DNA of 64,000 nucleotides from Rostratula benghalensis (lineage: Eukaryota; Chordata; Aves; Charadriiformes; Rostratulidae). Of this stretch, positions 14,872 to 25,400 are shown piece after piece. The stretch covers positions 231,804 to 295,803 of the forward strand of contig VXAI01000083.1 in assembly GCA_013399305.1 (NCBI GenBank), read 5' to 3'. Positions within the stretch are counted from its first letter, which is position 1, and each line of letters starts with the position of its first letter. The notes under the pieces were generated by a model. The model saw only the letters and a list, made by a program, of their open reading frames with translations. It was not told the origin of the DNA and ran no database searches. A program made the position numbers and the translations under genes.

Positions 14872-14895
14872 TAAAATGTATTAAAATACATTTTA
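14872..14895. repeat. 24-bp near-perfect palindrome
   Basis: Two 11-bp arms, TAAAATGTATT and AATACATTTTA, flank a central AA. The arms are exact reverse complements. The site lies about 0.8 kb from the CAPN6 coding exon, in AT-rich intron sequence. No known binding site is recognised. Confidence 0.9.
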
Positions 14896-15329
14896 ATAAG
14901 GCACAAGTCACTCTGAAAAAATACAGAGAGCAATAATAATGAACAATAATGCTACATTATTATTTGAGTTGTTTCCAGTATTCCAGGCAGGAAGATGCTA
15001 GCTATTCAGCTAATAAAATCTAATTGTTTGTAGCGGTATAGCACTTTTTGCAAGGGTTCTATCTAACTTTTTTTTTTAAAAAAAGACAACCTTAGGGGGG
15101 TGGGGCCTCTAAACTGGGTAGCTAAAGCTCAGCTTTAATATTGCAATTACTGTGCATAAACACCAACCCCTCAGAAAGTGTTGAGGGTGTTGAAGAGAAA
15201 CTTGAATTAAGAACCGCAGCACCTTGCTCAAATGTTTCTGTCAACACAGCAACCAATACAGGTACACATCCACAGACTGACCCAGCAAATGAAGAATTTA
15301 TTAGCAGAATATATTCCTGTATTAGCTGA

Positions 15330-15480
15330 TCTATTACTGGTAGTCTTAATTAATTGCTGGCATTCTTAATTAAATAGAGGCCCGATTTAAACATCACTAT
15401 CACTGGAGTCACCTCAAGCTGCTGCTTGCTATTAGAGACTCATGAGCTATAAAAAGCGTGATTATGCTGCAAAGAATGCT
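15330..15480. promoter_or_regulatory. Candidate homeodomain-motif cluster near the CAPN6 coding exon
   Basis: Two copies of CTTAATTAA-type sequence (near 15347 and 15368) occur within about 20 bp, followed by GCTATAAAAAGC near 15448 and GTGATTATGC. TTAATTAA cores are typical of homeodomain binding sites. The dense mixture of motifs about 200-350 bp downstream of a coding exon looks like an intronic conserved element. This is pattern recognition only; conservation cannot be tested from one sequence. Confidence 0.25.
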
Positions 15481-15687
15481 TGTTTTTTGTCTTTTTACAG
15501 TAAGGCTTAACTTTCATCTTGGACAGCGGTGTGACACAGAGGGGCTGCCATCTGAATCACACAGCAACAAGAAATGAGTGGAAAAAGGGAGGGAGAATAT
15601 ACTTACATAGTTGTGTGTTAGCACAGAGAAGACAGGAGGAATGGAACAATGCAAACAGCAGCTCCTCACAAGGAGAGCATCAATTAC

Positions 15688-15852
15688 CTTTGGGCGCTTC
15701 CATTCGACTTTCCTTGGTGGTGCCGATTGATAGAAAAGGGACTCATCTGAGGCTGGAAACTCGGGATCTTCAAAGAGCTGTCTCTGCTGGATACACTGCC
15801 CTTTCAGCTCATGGTACTGCTGATTCCGGAAGAGTTGCACTGATGAAGACAT
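15688..15852 (-). CDS. CAPN6: Calpain-6, first coding exon (N-terminal 55 codons)
   Basis: Reading on the minus strand from ATG at 15852 gives 55 codons beginning MSSSVQLFRNQQYHELKGQC, including LFEDPEFPASDESLFY and ending KVEWKRPK, then a GTAATTG donor. This is the N-terminal segment of classical-type calpains, with the LF-DP-FPA-D-SLFY and WKRP signatures immediately before the protease core. The CAPN6 pattern (LF.NQ.Y.ELK..CI) and length fit: the mammalian CAPN6 exon also has 55 codons up to WKRP. Mammalian CAPN6 lacks the catalytic cysteine, so it is not a protease, and it binds and stabilises microtubules; the position that would show this lies outside the window. Upstream, TCTAGACAGAAAGATATG offers an acceptor just before the ATG (exon start about 15858 or 15862). 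Paralogue CAPN5 is the main alternative, but the DCX neighbour favours CAPN6. Confidence 0.88.
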
Positions 15853-16556
15853 ATCTTTCTGTCTAGATAAGATGAATATTGACTTGTGCAAATTACGAAG
15901 GCTCTTTAGAGTTCAGAGATGATACCACTCATTGGTCTTCAACAACAGAGCATATATAGAACTTGTTCTAAACAAGACTAATTACTGATTTCTGTTTAAA
16001 AAACCATATTATAAAACTAAATTATGTCATGTAGTAGACTAGAAAAACCATAAAAACCAAGATCTCCAAGATCTGCTAGATCAGCATGGTATTTTTGGCT
16101 GAACAGAATTTTTTATCAGGAAAGACATTAGTGTCCAGACCAGACACAAAAGCAGCATTTTGCTTTATACAATTGATTGGAAAGGTAACAGTGGGGCTTA
16201 GCTCTCAGTCTGTACCATATGTGAAGGGCTGGATCATTTTTCTGTTCTACATTCTTCTTCTTGCCACTAAAGCTATAATTGTCTACTCCAACTCTTATGC
16301 CTAAAGAACACCAAAACCAAATTATGATGGAGAACTGTGGAAATCTGAGTGACTTAGGGCTTAGTTCCCAGAATCACGACTATCTAACCTGGCAAGTTTG
16401 CAATCACAGCCACAGAGCTCAAAAAAAATTTTTTAAAGACTCAACAATGTAGAAATCAACTACAGAATTTATTCTGGACATTCTGAAGTCCAGAGGACAT
16501 AAGGGAATCTACCTCTTTCAAGAGAGGGAGTGGAGAGAGTATCTGAATTTACTTAC

Positions 16557-16638
16557 TTTGGAATTCTCCTGCACGTCAGTTCCTGTCCTCCTCCTTCCTG
16601 CCACGAGTTAGAGATGTATCTGCCCTTCCTTGAGTTAT
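16557..16638 (-). other. CAPN6: Candidate CAPN6 5' untranslated exon
   Basis: On the minus strand a pyrimidine-rich acceptor (TTTATTGCTGTAG) is followed by 82 nt and a strong donor (CAAA then GTAAGTAA). It lies about 700 bp upstream of the acceptor for the CAPN6 coding exon, in the same orientation. The exon has no plausible coding role. CAPN6 in mammals has a non-coding first exon, so a 5' UTR exon is expected here. Good-looking donors turn up by chance every few kb in this window, so the call rests on the acceptor-donor pairing and position and has no transcript support. Confidence 0.4.
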
Positions 16639-16745
16639 CTACAGCAATAAAGACAAATTTAAGTTGTCCTAATGTCAGATCATAAGAATTAAACAACATG
16701 CATACAACAGAGCGTGGCATTGCATTGTCCTATCAGCCTACTTAC

Positions 16746-16810
16746 TGCATCCTGTTGCAGTGATCTCAACTCATGCTCCGGTTGCACAAATTGGATGAGA
16801 TGCCACAAAT
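16746..16810 (-). other. CAPN6: Second candidate CAPN6 5' untranslated exon
   Basis: The minus strand shows acceptor TTTAGTTTTCTGCAG, 65 nt of exon, then donor GTAAGTAGG. Splicing this to the 16557-16638 candidate would remove an intron of only 107 nt, which is short but allowed. Alternatively, one terminal exon could span both. It carries no recognisable coding sequence. Confidence 0.3.
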
Positions 16811-16978
16811 CTGCAGAAAACTAAACCAATCCTGGCACAAGCCTTTCCAGGCATGCAAGTGAGCAGCTCAGGAAAAGTACAGAAAAGTAATGAGGAACAC
16901 TTGGAAAAGTCAAATTTATCATGGTCTCTGTCCTTGTGAGTGAAAGCAACTGTGGCCAAAATAGTCTAGCGATGCTTT

Positions 16979-17035
16979 AAACACCCTCCCCTCACCTCCC
17001 TCTCTCCCTCCCCTCACTCCTCTCCCCCTTGCCCC
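16979..17035. repeat. Strand-asymmetric pyrimidine tract (CT-rich on +)
   Basis: About 55 bases are nearly pure C/T on the + strand (CCCTCCCCTCACCTCCCTCT and onward). On the minus strand this gives a GA-rich tract, and it sits just upstream of the candidate CAPN6 5' exons. Such tracts are common near promoters and can adopt triplex-type structures. Confidence 0.75.
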
Positions 17036-20000
17036 AAAATAAATTAAATGGTCGTGAGAAATGAGGATTGTTCTAATGATAGTAATGATAACAAAAGAAT
17101 TCTCAGGAGTGTTCTTCTACCTTGTTGCCATTCTTGTACTCATTCCAAAGCCTCCGAACCACAGGGTTATCTACCAGGTGATTTCTACCAGCAAAATCTT
17201 ACACTACAAAATCACACAACAAAGAAATGGTTTATTATTGTTATTTTGACCAGCCAAATCTTCAAATGCCAGCTCATTCTCCATCCTTTCTCAGGGCAGA
17301 AATCCAGCAATAAATTTTGCATGTATCAGGGCTGTAACAACTTTGAGTCAAATTCTGATGCCGCTGGAATTGATGGAAACTTTCCTATGCCTTCAGCCAA
17401 GACAAAGCTACACCTTTTCAGAACTGGGCCATGAAGCCCCTTAGTGACTGTGCTATTCAGCTTCAATAGAACAAAACTACACTTAGATGAACTGTTCAAA
17501 ACCAAAATGGGTCACTGGTACCACGCCATTTTTAGCCATTTCCTTTTCCTCAAGGAAAAAAAGTCACAAGGCATCTCATGTGGCAGATGGCCTCCTAAGA
17601 CAAGTCAAATGGACTTGCTTCCCTCCACAGAACATTTCTTCAAATTCAAGTGCAGAACAACTTGTCAACTATAAAAAGATAGCCCAGGCATGAAAAAAAA
17701 AATTGTTTGGCTAATTTGGGTGGGATATAGATTATTTCATGACAACTAGCTTTCTTACTTACTAAAATTCCCCACAGGCTAAATAATATTCTAAACCAAG
17801 CCTATTTGCAAGATATGCTTGTTTGTGAAATAGCCCCTGGTTGATAAAGTTTTCAGCTGTCACTGCCTAAATCACAGGGATAGGTCTTTAATGACCTCAT
17901 TCCCCTTCTTATCTGCCAGGCTGGAAATGTGAGTCTTTCCAGAATTAACACTCCATTACACAACAGCAGGTCTCGGCAGCAATGCTCAGAATGTGGTCAT
18001 AAAGCACAGCACACAAAATCAAGCTGCTACCTGCCTCACCCTGGGCTTCACAGGGCAGTGCTCGCCAAGGGGAATGCTGACAAGAAGGTGGCTTCTCCTA
18101 CCACGTTGCTCCCCTGCTCCTCTCCATGCTTCCTGTGCCATCCTGAGCAAACAACTCAGCACGTCTTCGAAAGGGGCTCAGGTGCCCAGGGCTGTCCAGC
18201 CTGGCTACTGGCTGCTTTTTCTTCTGCCCACGAGACACTGAGTTCTGGAGAGCTTATTTCTCATTGGAAAGTCCATGGTTAAGAACATAAATGCAGTTTC
18301 TATACAATAGCCTCATGGTTTGAGGACTGAGAATGGAGGACCATTGCTGAGCCCCTCTTCTCCCAGGGCATTCACCTACCAGGACACAGCCTAGCCTGGC
18401 TGAAGCACACAGCAGGCCCACTCCAAGTTGGGCTTTTTTTAAGCAGCTCCTTAATTTTTCACCCTCAGTTGAATATCAAAGCTCTCAAACTAAGAACCGC
18501 ACTGCTTCCTCCTTTCTCCAGTTCACAGCAGCACAGCTTCCACTGCTCAGCACCCACCAGCTTTGCCTCTAGTTCGGCTGACACTCACCATGTACAGCTA
18601 CACCAAGGAAACACCAAGCACGGCTTGGCAGCCACTGCTTCCAGGGCTCCCTGCACTGGCACGTGACGCAGAGCGAGCTGTGTGCACTGGAATGGGAGCT
18701 AAGAAGCACTGTCCTAAAAATACCATACCAAAGTTCAGAGACCTACTGCTCTGTAGAGAGAAAGGGACCACTCCAAGGGAGGGACAAAAGAGAAAGGAAG
18801 TAATGAAGAAAAACCCAAACAGCTCTACAGGTCAGCCATTCTTATATTTTTTGTTTATTTCCCTGACAATATGCAATTACAGTTTTGCTTTTTCTCTTTT
18901 TCACCCTCTGAGCTGAACTCCTACCCACTTCGTCACCACAACAGCTGATCCCAAGGTTTCTACACCACCATGGCAATCCCCCTTGATATCTACAGGGGCA
19001 CCAGAAGGCCCACATCTCTCAGCTTTCAATCACTGAGTTTTAAAATCTTTCTCTCATCCTCTCTTTTTCCAGTGAGATTCCTATTCTGATCAGAAAAGGG
19101 ATTTCAGCAGAAGAGCAAAGACAAGCCAGTGCAGTTCTCCTTTTCAGTCAGGGTCTACTCATAGAGTCCTCTCCTTTGCCTGACAAAAGAAGCATTTCAT
19201 TTTTACTTACAGTTAATATTCAGAGATGTTTTTTTCCCCTGTTGGAGCCAGCAAGAGTACAGCTAAATCAAATTCAACACAGTAGCAAATACCAGCTCCT
19301 GGCATTATTAGCAGCCTTAAGTTAAAGAGACATTCACTTGAAATCCAGTTTGTTACAAGAGCATTAAGATGAGCTTCAAGTATTATTTCCACCACCCAAG
19401 AGAATTTCTTTGTGCTCACATTTTCCTGTCTTAAAGTTTCTCTTCCCCAGCTGCGACGCAGAAGATCCACAACAAACAAGGCTAACTGTCCAGGCAGGCA
19501 TGAGTGAAGATTACACCCTCGCTACCATTAAATTCATGCAACGAGAAAAAAAAACAAAAAAAAAAAAACTAACAGAAGTCATCTCGGCCCATTTTTTGTT
19601 ATTTTTTGTAACTAAGCAACACTCAGTGTACAGAGAAAGAAGCTATTGCAGCTGTAAAGTCAACTGCAGCCCTCTGCAGCGAGCCAGCTTGCATGCAAAA
19701 CCACCCCTCCGCTCCCACCCCGGCAGGAGGGGCACAGGGACAGCAAAGAGCTGGGTTTGCTTTAATAAAAAACCAGCACTTTCCATCCCAAAGGCAAACA
19801 GTGCCAAGCAGCTGTGGTGAACCCTCCGTTCGAGATGAAACTCCTCTTAGGGAAGCGGCTCAGCGCATTGTAACACGAATCTTATCATGCATCTCAATTT
19901 TCTGTTCCAGCTGCAGGACTCAAAGGAATTCCCCTGCACAGCACCAGGACTAAAAGGGCAAAGTGAATTTCTAGCCAGTATTTAGTTGAACACAACTTTG

Positions 20001-20150
20001 AACACGAACCTGCTTCTTCTAGCAAGTGGATCCTGAGATGAAAAAGACCAGGCACACCCCAGCCTCAGGATGACATTTCTGCTGTTCCAGGAGCCCAGCT
20101 CTGGGAAAACCTTGCAGGGATGCCAGAAAGGACATACACAGCATATGCCA

Positions 20151-20812
20151 TAGAATCATAGAATGGTTAGTTGAAAGGGACCTTAAAGATCATCAAGTTC
20201 CAACCCCCCTGCCATGGGCAGGGACACCTCCCACTAGACCACGTTGCCCAAAGTCCTATATCCAGCCTGACCTTAAACACTTCCAGGGATGGGGCACCCA
20301 CAGCTTCTCTGGGCAACCTGTTCCAGTGTCACCACCCTCACAGTAAAGAATTTCTTCCTAGTATCTAATCTAAATCTCCCCTCTTCCAATTTAAAGCCGT
20401 TACCCTTTGTCCTGTCACCACACTTCCTGACAATGAGTCCCTCCCCATCTCTCATATTGGAAGGCTGCTATAAGGTCTCCCTGGAGCCTCCTCTTCTCCA
20501 GGCTGAACAACCCCAGCTCTCTCACTCTGTCATTCATCCCTCTGATCATCTTTGTGGCCCTCTGCTGGACCAGGTCCATGTCCTTTCTATGCTGAGGACT
20601 CCAGAGCTGGACACAGTACTCCAGGTGGGGTCTCACGAGCACAGAACAGGAGTAGAATCACCTCCCACGCCTGCTGGTTACACTTTTGATGCGACCCAGG
20701 ATGCAGTGGGGTTTCTGAGCTGCCAGGGCGCACAGCCAGCTCACGCTGAGCTTCTCATCCACGAGCACTCCCCTGAGCGCTACCCCATGCTCTGGGGTAG
20801 CATCCCAGCTAA
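20151..20812 (-). mobile_element. CR1 LINE 3' portion (about 660 bp, 5'-truncated)
   Basis: It begins with CATAGAATCATAGAATGGTT, the reverse complement of the CR1 3' octamer-type repeat end. It runs through CCCCCCTGCCATGGGCAGGG, TCTCTGGGCAACCTG and CAGAGCTGGACACAGTACTC to GAGCTTCTCATCCACGAGCA. The minus strand still encodes pieces of the end of the CR1 reverse transcriptase ([33 protein letters not shown]), broken by stops and frame changes. The element is inactive. It lies between CAPN6 and the CpG block. Confidence 0.97.
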
Positions 20813-23800
20813 AAAAAAGAAATTATCTTTTTGCAGGTACCAAGCTTGCTTTTGCTTTATGCAAACAGTAGCCTTACCAATAACAATAACCACCAACACC
20901 TGGTTCTGGGGTTACTCTTTCGTAACTGCAATTGTGTGCCTGTCCTGACAACGCACCAACACCTCCCAACTCTAAAACTCTGTTCTTTCAATACTGACTT
21001 ACCACCAAACCTCAAAGCCACTGTTTGGACTATGACAGCAAAACAGGGACTCGAGTATTTAACTGTTTGCAAACATAGTTTACTATTTTTCCAAGCATCT
21101 CTTTCTCCAAACTGATAGCTTGCTTCAGAGCAATCAAATCAGCCAGTGCTTCCAAAAAAAGTGGCTCTGCAGCCAAGAGCTTTATATTACTCTGAACTGG
21201 TTTTCTGTAAAACTAATTAAAGGCATTTCCAGGACTCCAGCTGGAAAAGGTTATTGCCTTCTCTTCCTGTGCAGAATGATCACAGATCCTCACAACATAG
21301 TGACTTTCCATATTTGTATAAAGAGTGTGGGTGAATTCAAAGCAATTGAAAAGCTTTCTCTTCACATGCACTGTGATTTTGTGATCATGACTGTTAATGT
21401 GCATCTGAAGCATCATTACCCCTACACAGAGTATCGCTACTAGAGGAATTTACTCATTAAATTTCTTTTAAACAGTTCAACACACTGACTGCACTGGAAT
21501 CTTTATGCTGAACTGGGTATCCTCCCTTCTTCTGCATAAGCCAGTATAAAAGTACAAAGTCAGCATTAAATCTGTAGCATGGATATGCAATGGCATTAGT
21601 AAGAGCATATTCAATTTGAATCAAATTGGCTGCACAGGATAATGTCACAGCACTCAGTCCAGAACTTACGACCATGGTCCTAGTGCTTATCAGTTGGTTT
21701 GGATGCTGCTCTCCCCACTTAGACAAAATACCAAGTTTTCTTGCATGCTCCCAGCATACTACGACTGTGCAGCAATAGCCCTTCTTTCATCCAGCTTTTG
21801 GATTTTTCAACAAAGTCAGGTTGATTTGGTTATTTTATGGCCTCTGTAACTCAGTACTTCAATAGGCATGTAAAGGTTTCTATGTCTAACTCAGCTCAAG
21901 CATTGGCTAAGGGAAGAAAACACAAGCATTTGTCTTCACATAGAAACAGGAAGGTGCCAACATTGTTCTGCTGTACATTTTTGCCTTGCTTAGCATTAAA
22001 ATTTAGAGATTAAAACACACATTTTTTTTTCTGATAAGATCTGTCCATATCCTGTCATTTCTGAGCAGAAATGCAGGGGAGAGACTAACTTGAAACCAGA
22101 AAAAGACTGGCCACAACCCATTTGGCTTGGCTCTCATGGATGGCATCAAGGACTGGCAGAATCGTCTAGCCACGATTTTAAACTTTACTACAATAAAATT
22201 AATCACAACGCTTGTAATGTAACACCATGGTGCTTAAACAGGCTTTTCTTTCAGGTCTCACTGAGACAGAGAAACTTTCTATAGTACTTTAGCTGGGAGT
22301 TTGTACTGCAAAGCCTGCATCCAAGCTGGAAGGCTCAGGAGGCAGGTGTGGTGTCAGGTCAAGATCAAGCTTGTCATTCCCATAAATACAGGAGCTGAGC
22401 ACAGGAACCCTGTCATCACTTTTCACAGGTTGTTCTCTTCTCCACCTCTCTTCTAGTAAGTTTCTGGTGAGAAAAACCACGCAAGCCCGTTCTTACCCTT
22501 CAGGAAGGGTACTGGAGTACTAGAGTCAGGGCTCATGCCCTGCAAACGCCGCACAGCCCTTTGGGACACAAGGTGCTAGCTAACATGCAGCCCCCATCTC
22601 ACAACCACAGCTGGGCCAACATTCAGGGCATGAACCAACATTTCTGGGACTGGACAGCTGAGAAAAAGTGCTGAGAAAAACTGCACTTACAGGTGATTAT
22701 GCCTGAAGGGGGAGGACTCCATCAGGCACCAGCAGAAGGAAGCTGAATTTGCAGGGCTCATGGTGAGGGGTGTGTGTGTGATCTTTTCACCTTGAAAACT
22801 GAGTGAAATCAACACATGTGTGTGCATGGGATTACTCAGCAGTACAATGAAATGGTCAAAACCACTCAAAATCCTGGCAGAACAGACTCAGAGAGGGTAA
22901 ACTCTGGCTTTAATCCCTCTCTCCCCTCCTTTCCTTTTCTGTGAGAGTTTATCCCAGTGTAGTTTCCCGTGCAATAGCTTTTAACCATTTTCTCTCTCCC
23001 CTTGTGCAAAGGCAAAGATTGAAAAAGGAATGGAGTCAGCAGCAGAGCAGACTTTTGCCTCCAACTGGTTGGTTTCCAGGTAAAACCTTCAACAGCTAAA
23101 ATGCTGAAAGGTCACTACGAACAGAAGGAAAAGTCCAGGGTTTCTTTCCTAGAATTCAACAGGCTGGGAAGGACTGAGCTCAGACAGACTCCCACCTCAT
23201 GCTCCCCTGCTGTGCACCCCTGCTGCTGGAAGGGCTGCACCGTGGCACCAAGGTCAGTCTCCCAAAGAGGAGCCCAGTGGCCTTGCTGCCTACACTGAAC
23301 AGAAAATTGCTTCTCAGGCAGAGGCTACTGCTGTGAAAAAGCAGCACATGCTGCCCTGCTGCCTTCAACCAAATTAGAGAAGTGGGACGTTCTGCCACTG
23401 TGTTTTGTGTGTGGCTCAGTCTTGTCCACACATAACAATCAAATTGCTAAAGGGTCTCTTGCACTAAGACCCTGAGGGCCTCAGCCAGAGGCACAACTTG
23501 CTTGGCAGCCACAAGTGGAAATCCCTGGTGCAACGAGCATCTCTCTTGTACCAAGCACGTACTAAGTTAAGGGCATACAGTCTGTGAACAGCAGGCATAT
23601 GTGGCACTTAACAGTTTAGGCATTAAGCAGTAGCTTGAGTCAAGTTTTTTTAGACTACATCATAGCTTTAAGGCTCCAGCGTTTTGCCTCTGTCCCCTAC
23701 TCAAGGGGGTGCCACTTGTTGATGCTCAAGTCTCCTGCTAGATATCAGCCAGCGTTCAGAAATTCAGAACTCTCCACACATCCAGACTCTGAGGGTGTCT

Positions 23801-24078
23801 GACTCCTGAAGCAGCCAGGGTGATGGTACAAGGCTGAATATACAACACTACAGATCAACATACACACATTAGCCTGCAGCTGACACAAGATTAAGATGCT
23901 TTTCCAAACAACCATGCACCAGCACTGTGAGTACTTGCTACCTCTTCAACAGGACCCAGAAGCAAATACTCAGGGTGGCCATTTCTGTTTCAGGACAGCA
24001 ATTTCCCCTTGCTCATTTTATGCTGCCACTTTGTTTCTCTAGCAAAAGGAGTCCTATTAGGATGTGTATATTGCACAC

Positions 24079-24099
24079 ATTGGATCCTAAGGATCCAAT
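24079..24099. repeat. 21-bp perfect inverted repeat around two GGATCC sites
   Basis: Arms ATTGGATCCT and AGGATCCAAT are exact reverse complements around a single A. A third GGATCC follows about 10 bases later. No known element is recognised. Confidence 0.9.
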
Positions 24100-25123
24100 C
24101 TTAGTACAGCAGGATCCTTTAGCTAAGCTAATATAACCTCTCTCAGTTTCTTTTTAAAGATATGCAGGCAGATGGGATTTTTCAAAGTGCACAAGTATCT
24201 GCATACTTCAAAAAATCTTGACCTTCAGTGGCTTCCACTATAGCCTCAAGACAAGACAGATTTGCAGCTAACTGCAGGGAGGTACAATTCTGGTTTTGAA
24301 TTAAAAAAAACCCAAAAAAACAAAACCCAAACTAATTTAGTACGCTAGATGCCAATTGTTACAATTAATATTAATCCAAGTCAAGAGAGCTATAACAAGC
24401 TCTAAAGAAAACGCTAGCAGCAACTGTCAGTTGATTTATCCAAGCTAAGCTTTTGTGCTGAAACCACAGGAAACAGCTTTCTTCAGAATTCCAGTATCTC
24501 TCCATTCTAATATTCATAAGAGTTTAAAAAAAAGACCATGATTGCAAATTAATGGGTGACTCTCCATCAGGCCACTCTACTATTATCTTACTTATCTCTT
24601 ATTTTAGATACAGTATTTAAAAAAAATAAATCTCCGCTTCACAAGAACAATAGCCAAAAAAAAAGTAAAATACCCACTTGAATTTCACAATGAAAGAATC
24701 CACAGAGACAACTGACAGTATTTTGGAAGATCAGAGATAGTACAGAGAATGGAATTATATGAGCACTGAGATCAAATCATATTTTATCAGCCCGGTCCCT
24801 TTATTTGGTATAACTGTTAATGATGCCTATAGAGAGAAGACTAGCGTTAGACTGGTTATCCCAGAAGAAATGAGAGCAACCATGCTTTTGCAATAAATCA
24901 CAATGAGCACATGGCTGAGAGCTAGCACGCAGTTGAGAGAGAACTTTCTGAAAGAACTGTTCATTACAGCAGGAAACAAAAGGCATTTTCTCACTGTGCT
25001 AACTGAAGTGCCCAGTACTATTAATACAGAGAGTTTTCATCCTGGTGATAAAGGTGCAAATGAAGTAAATACTATATAAATATTATAAATAAATGAAGTT
25101 TACAGGCTGCCTCAGGCACTTAC

Positions 25124-25400
25124 CTGGCTGAGGTCTGTCCTTGCTCTGAGGCACATCAAACTCGGAGTGACTCCTGCAAACTCTCAGCTCCTCAACCTGA
25201 AACTCTTTGGACTGTACCAAGATCACATCACCAGGGGGGTGTGTTTCGGGATGACCCTTCCAGTGGTGAGTCACAGGGACACCGGGAAACCTTCCGAGCT
25301 GACCCAAAACGCAGAGCCTTGTTTACTCCCGGTAAATCGTTTGTCAGCTGTTGACTGTGGCTGTAACTGTGAATGAACTTTTAAAGAAGGAGATGAGGCG
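25124..25400 (-). promoter_or_regulatory. Weak candidate for a distal CAPN6 first exon and promoter
   Basis: On the minus strand a consensus donor (GCCAG then GTAAGTGCC) ends an exon-like segment at 25124. Going upstream there is an E-box CAGCTG near 25349 and a TTTAAAA TATA-like sequence near 25380, with several CpGs more than in the surroundings. The arrangement would fit a TATA-type promoter with a start near 25350 and a first exon of about 225 nt reading toward CAPN6. No protein is recognised in it. It could equally be chance or a separate transcript. Confidence 0.2.

Larger units (their letters stand above)
1..15687 (-). other. CAPN6: Probable CAPN6 intron following the first coding exon (runs off the left edge)
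   Basis: This stretch begins with the GTAATTG donor after the first calpain coding exon and shows no convincing further exon. I looked on the minus strand for the expected next pieces of a calpain: the protease-core segment after WKRP, the GIFHF..FW..GEW block, VIDD, and NPWG. I saw none. It contains two old CR1 fragments (about 2018-2165 and 12918-13110), a 25-A run at 6516-6540, poly-T at 13312-13325 and a near-perfect palindrome at 14872-14895. The rest is ordinary AT-rich non-coding sequence. Calling it intron is inference from the neighbouring exon; an intron of at least 15.7 kb would be long for this gene, and a diverged short exon could have been missed. Confidence 0.6.

Noticed and set aside
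15514..15687. Extension of the calpain frame past WKRPK
   Set aside because: Calpain similarity stops exactly at an AAG|GTAATTG donor; what follows is intron read-through.
15688..15852. Assignment of the calpain exon to CAPN5
   Set aside because: The CAPN5 N-terminus is similar, but the LF.NQ.Y.ELK pattern, the 55-codon exon length and the neighbouring co-oriented DCX favour CAPN6.
20415..20642. Minus-strand frame with [11 protein letters not shown] and [12 protein letters not shown]
   Set aside because: This is a reverse-transcriptase remnant of the truncated CR1, not a host gene.
20289..20948. 219-codon frame on the + strand, the longest in the window
   Set aside because: It is the antisense of the CR1 LINE at 20151-20812 and has no independent similarity.
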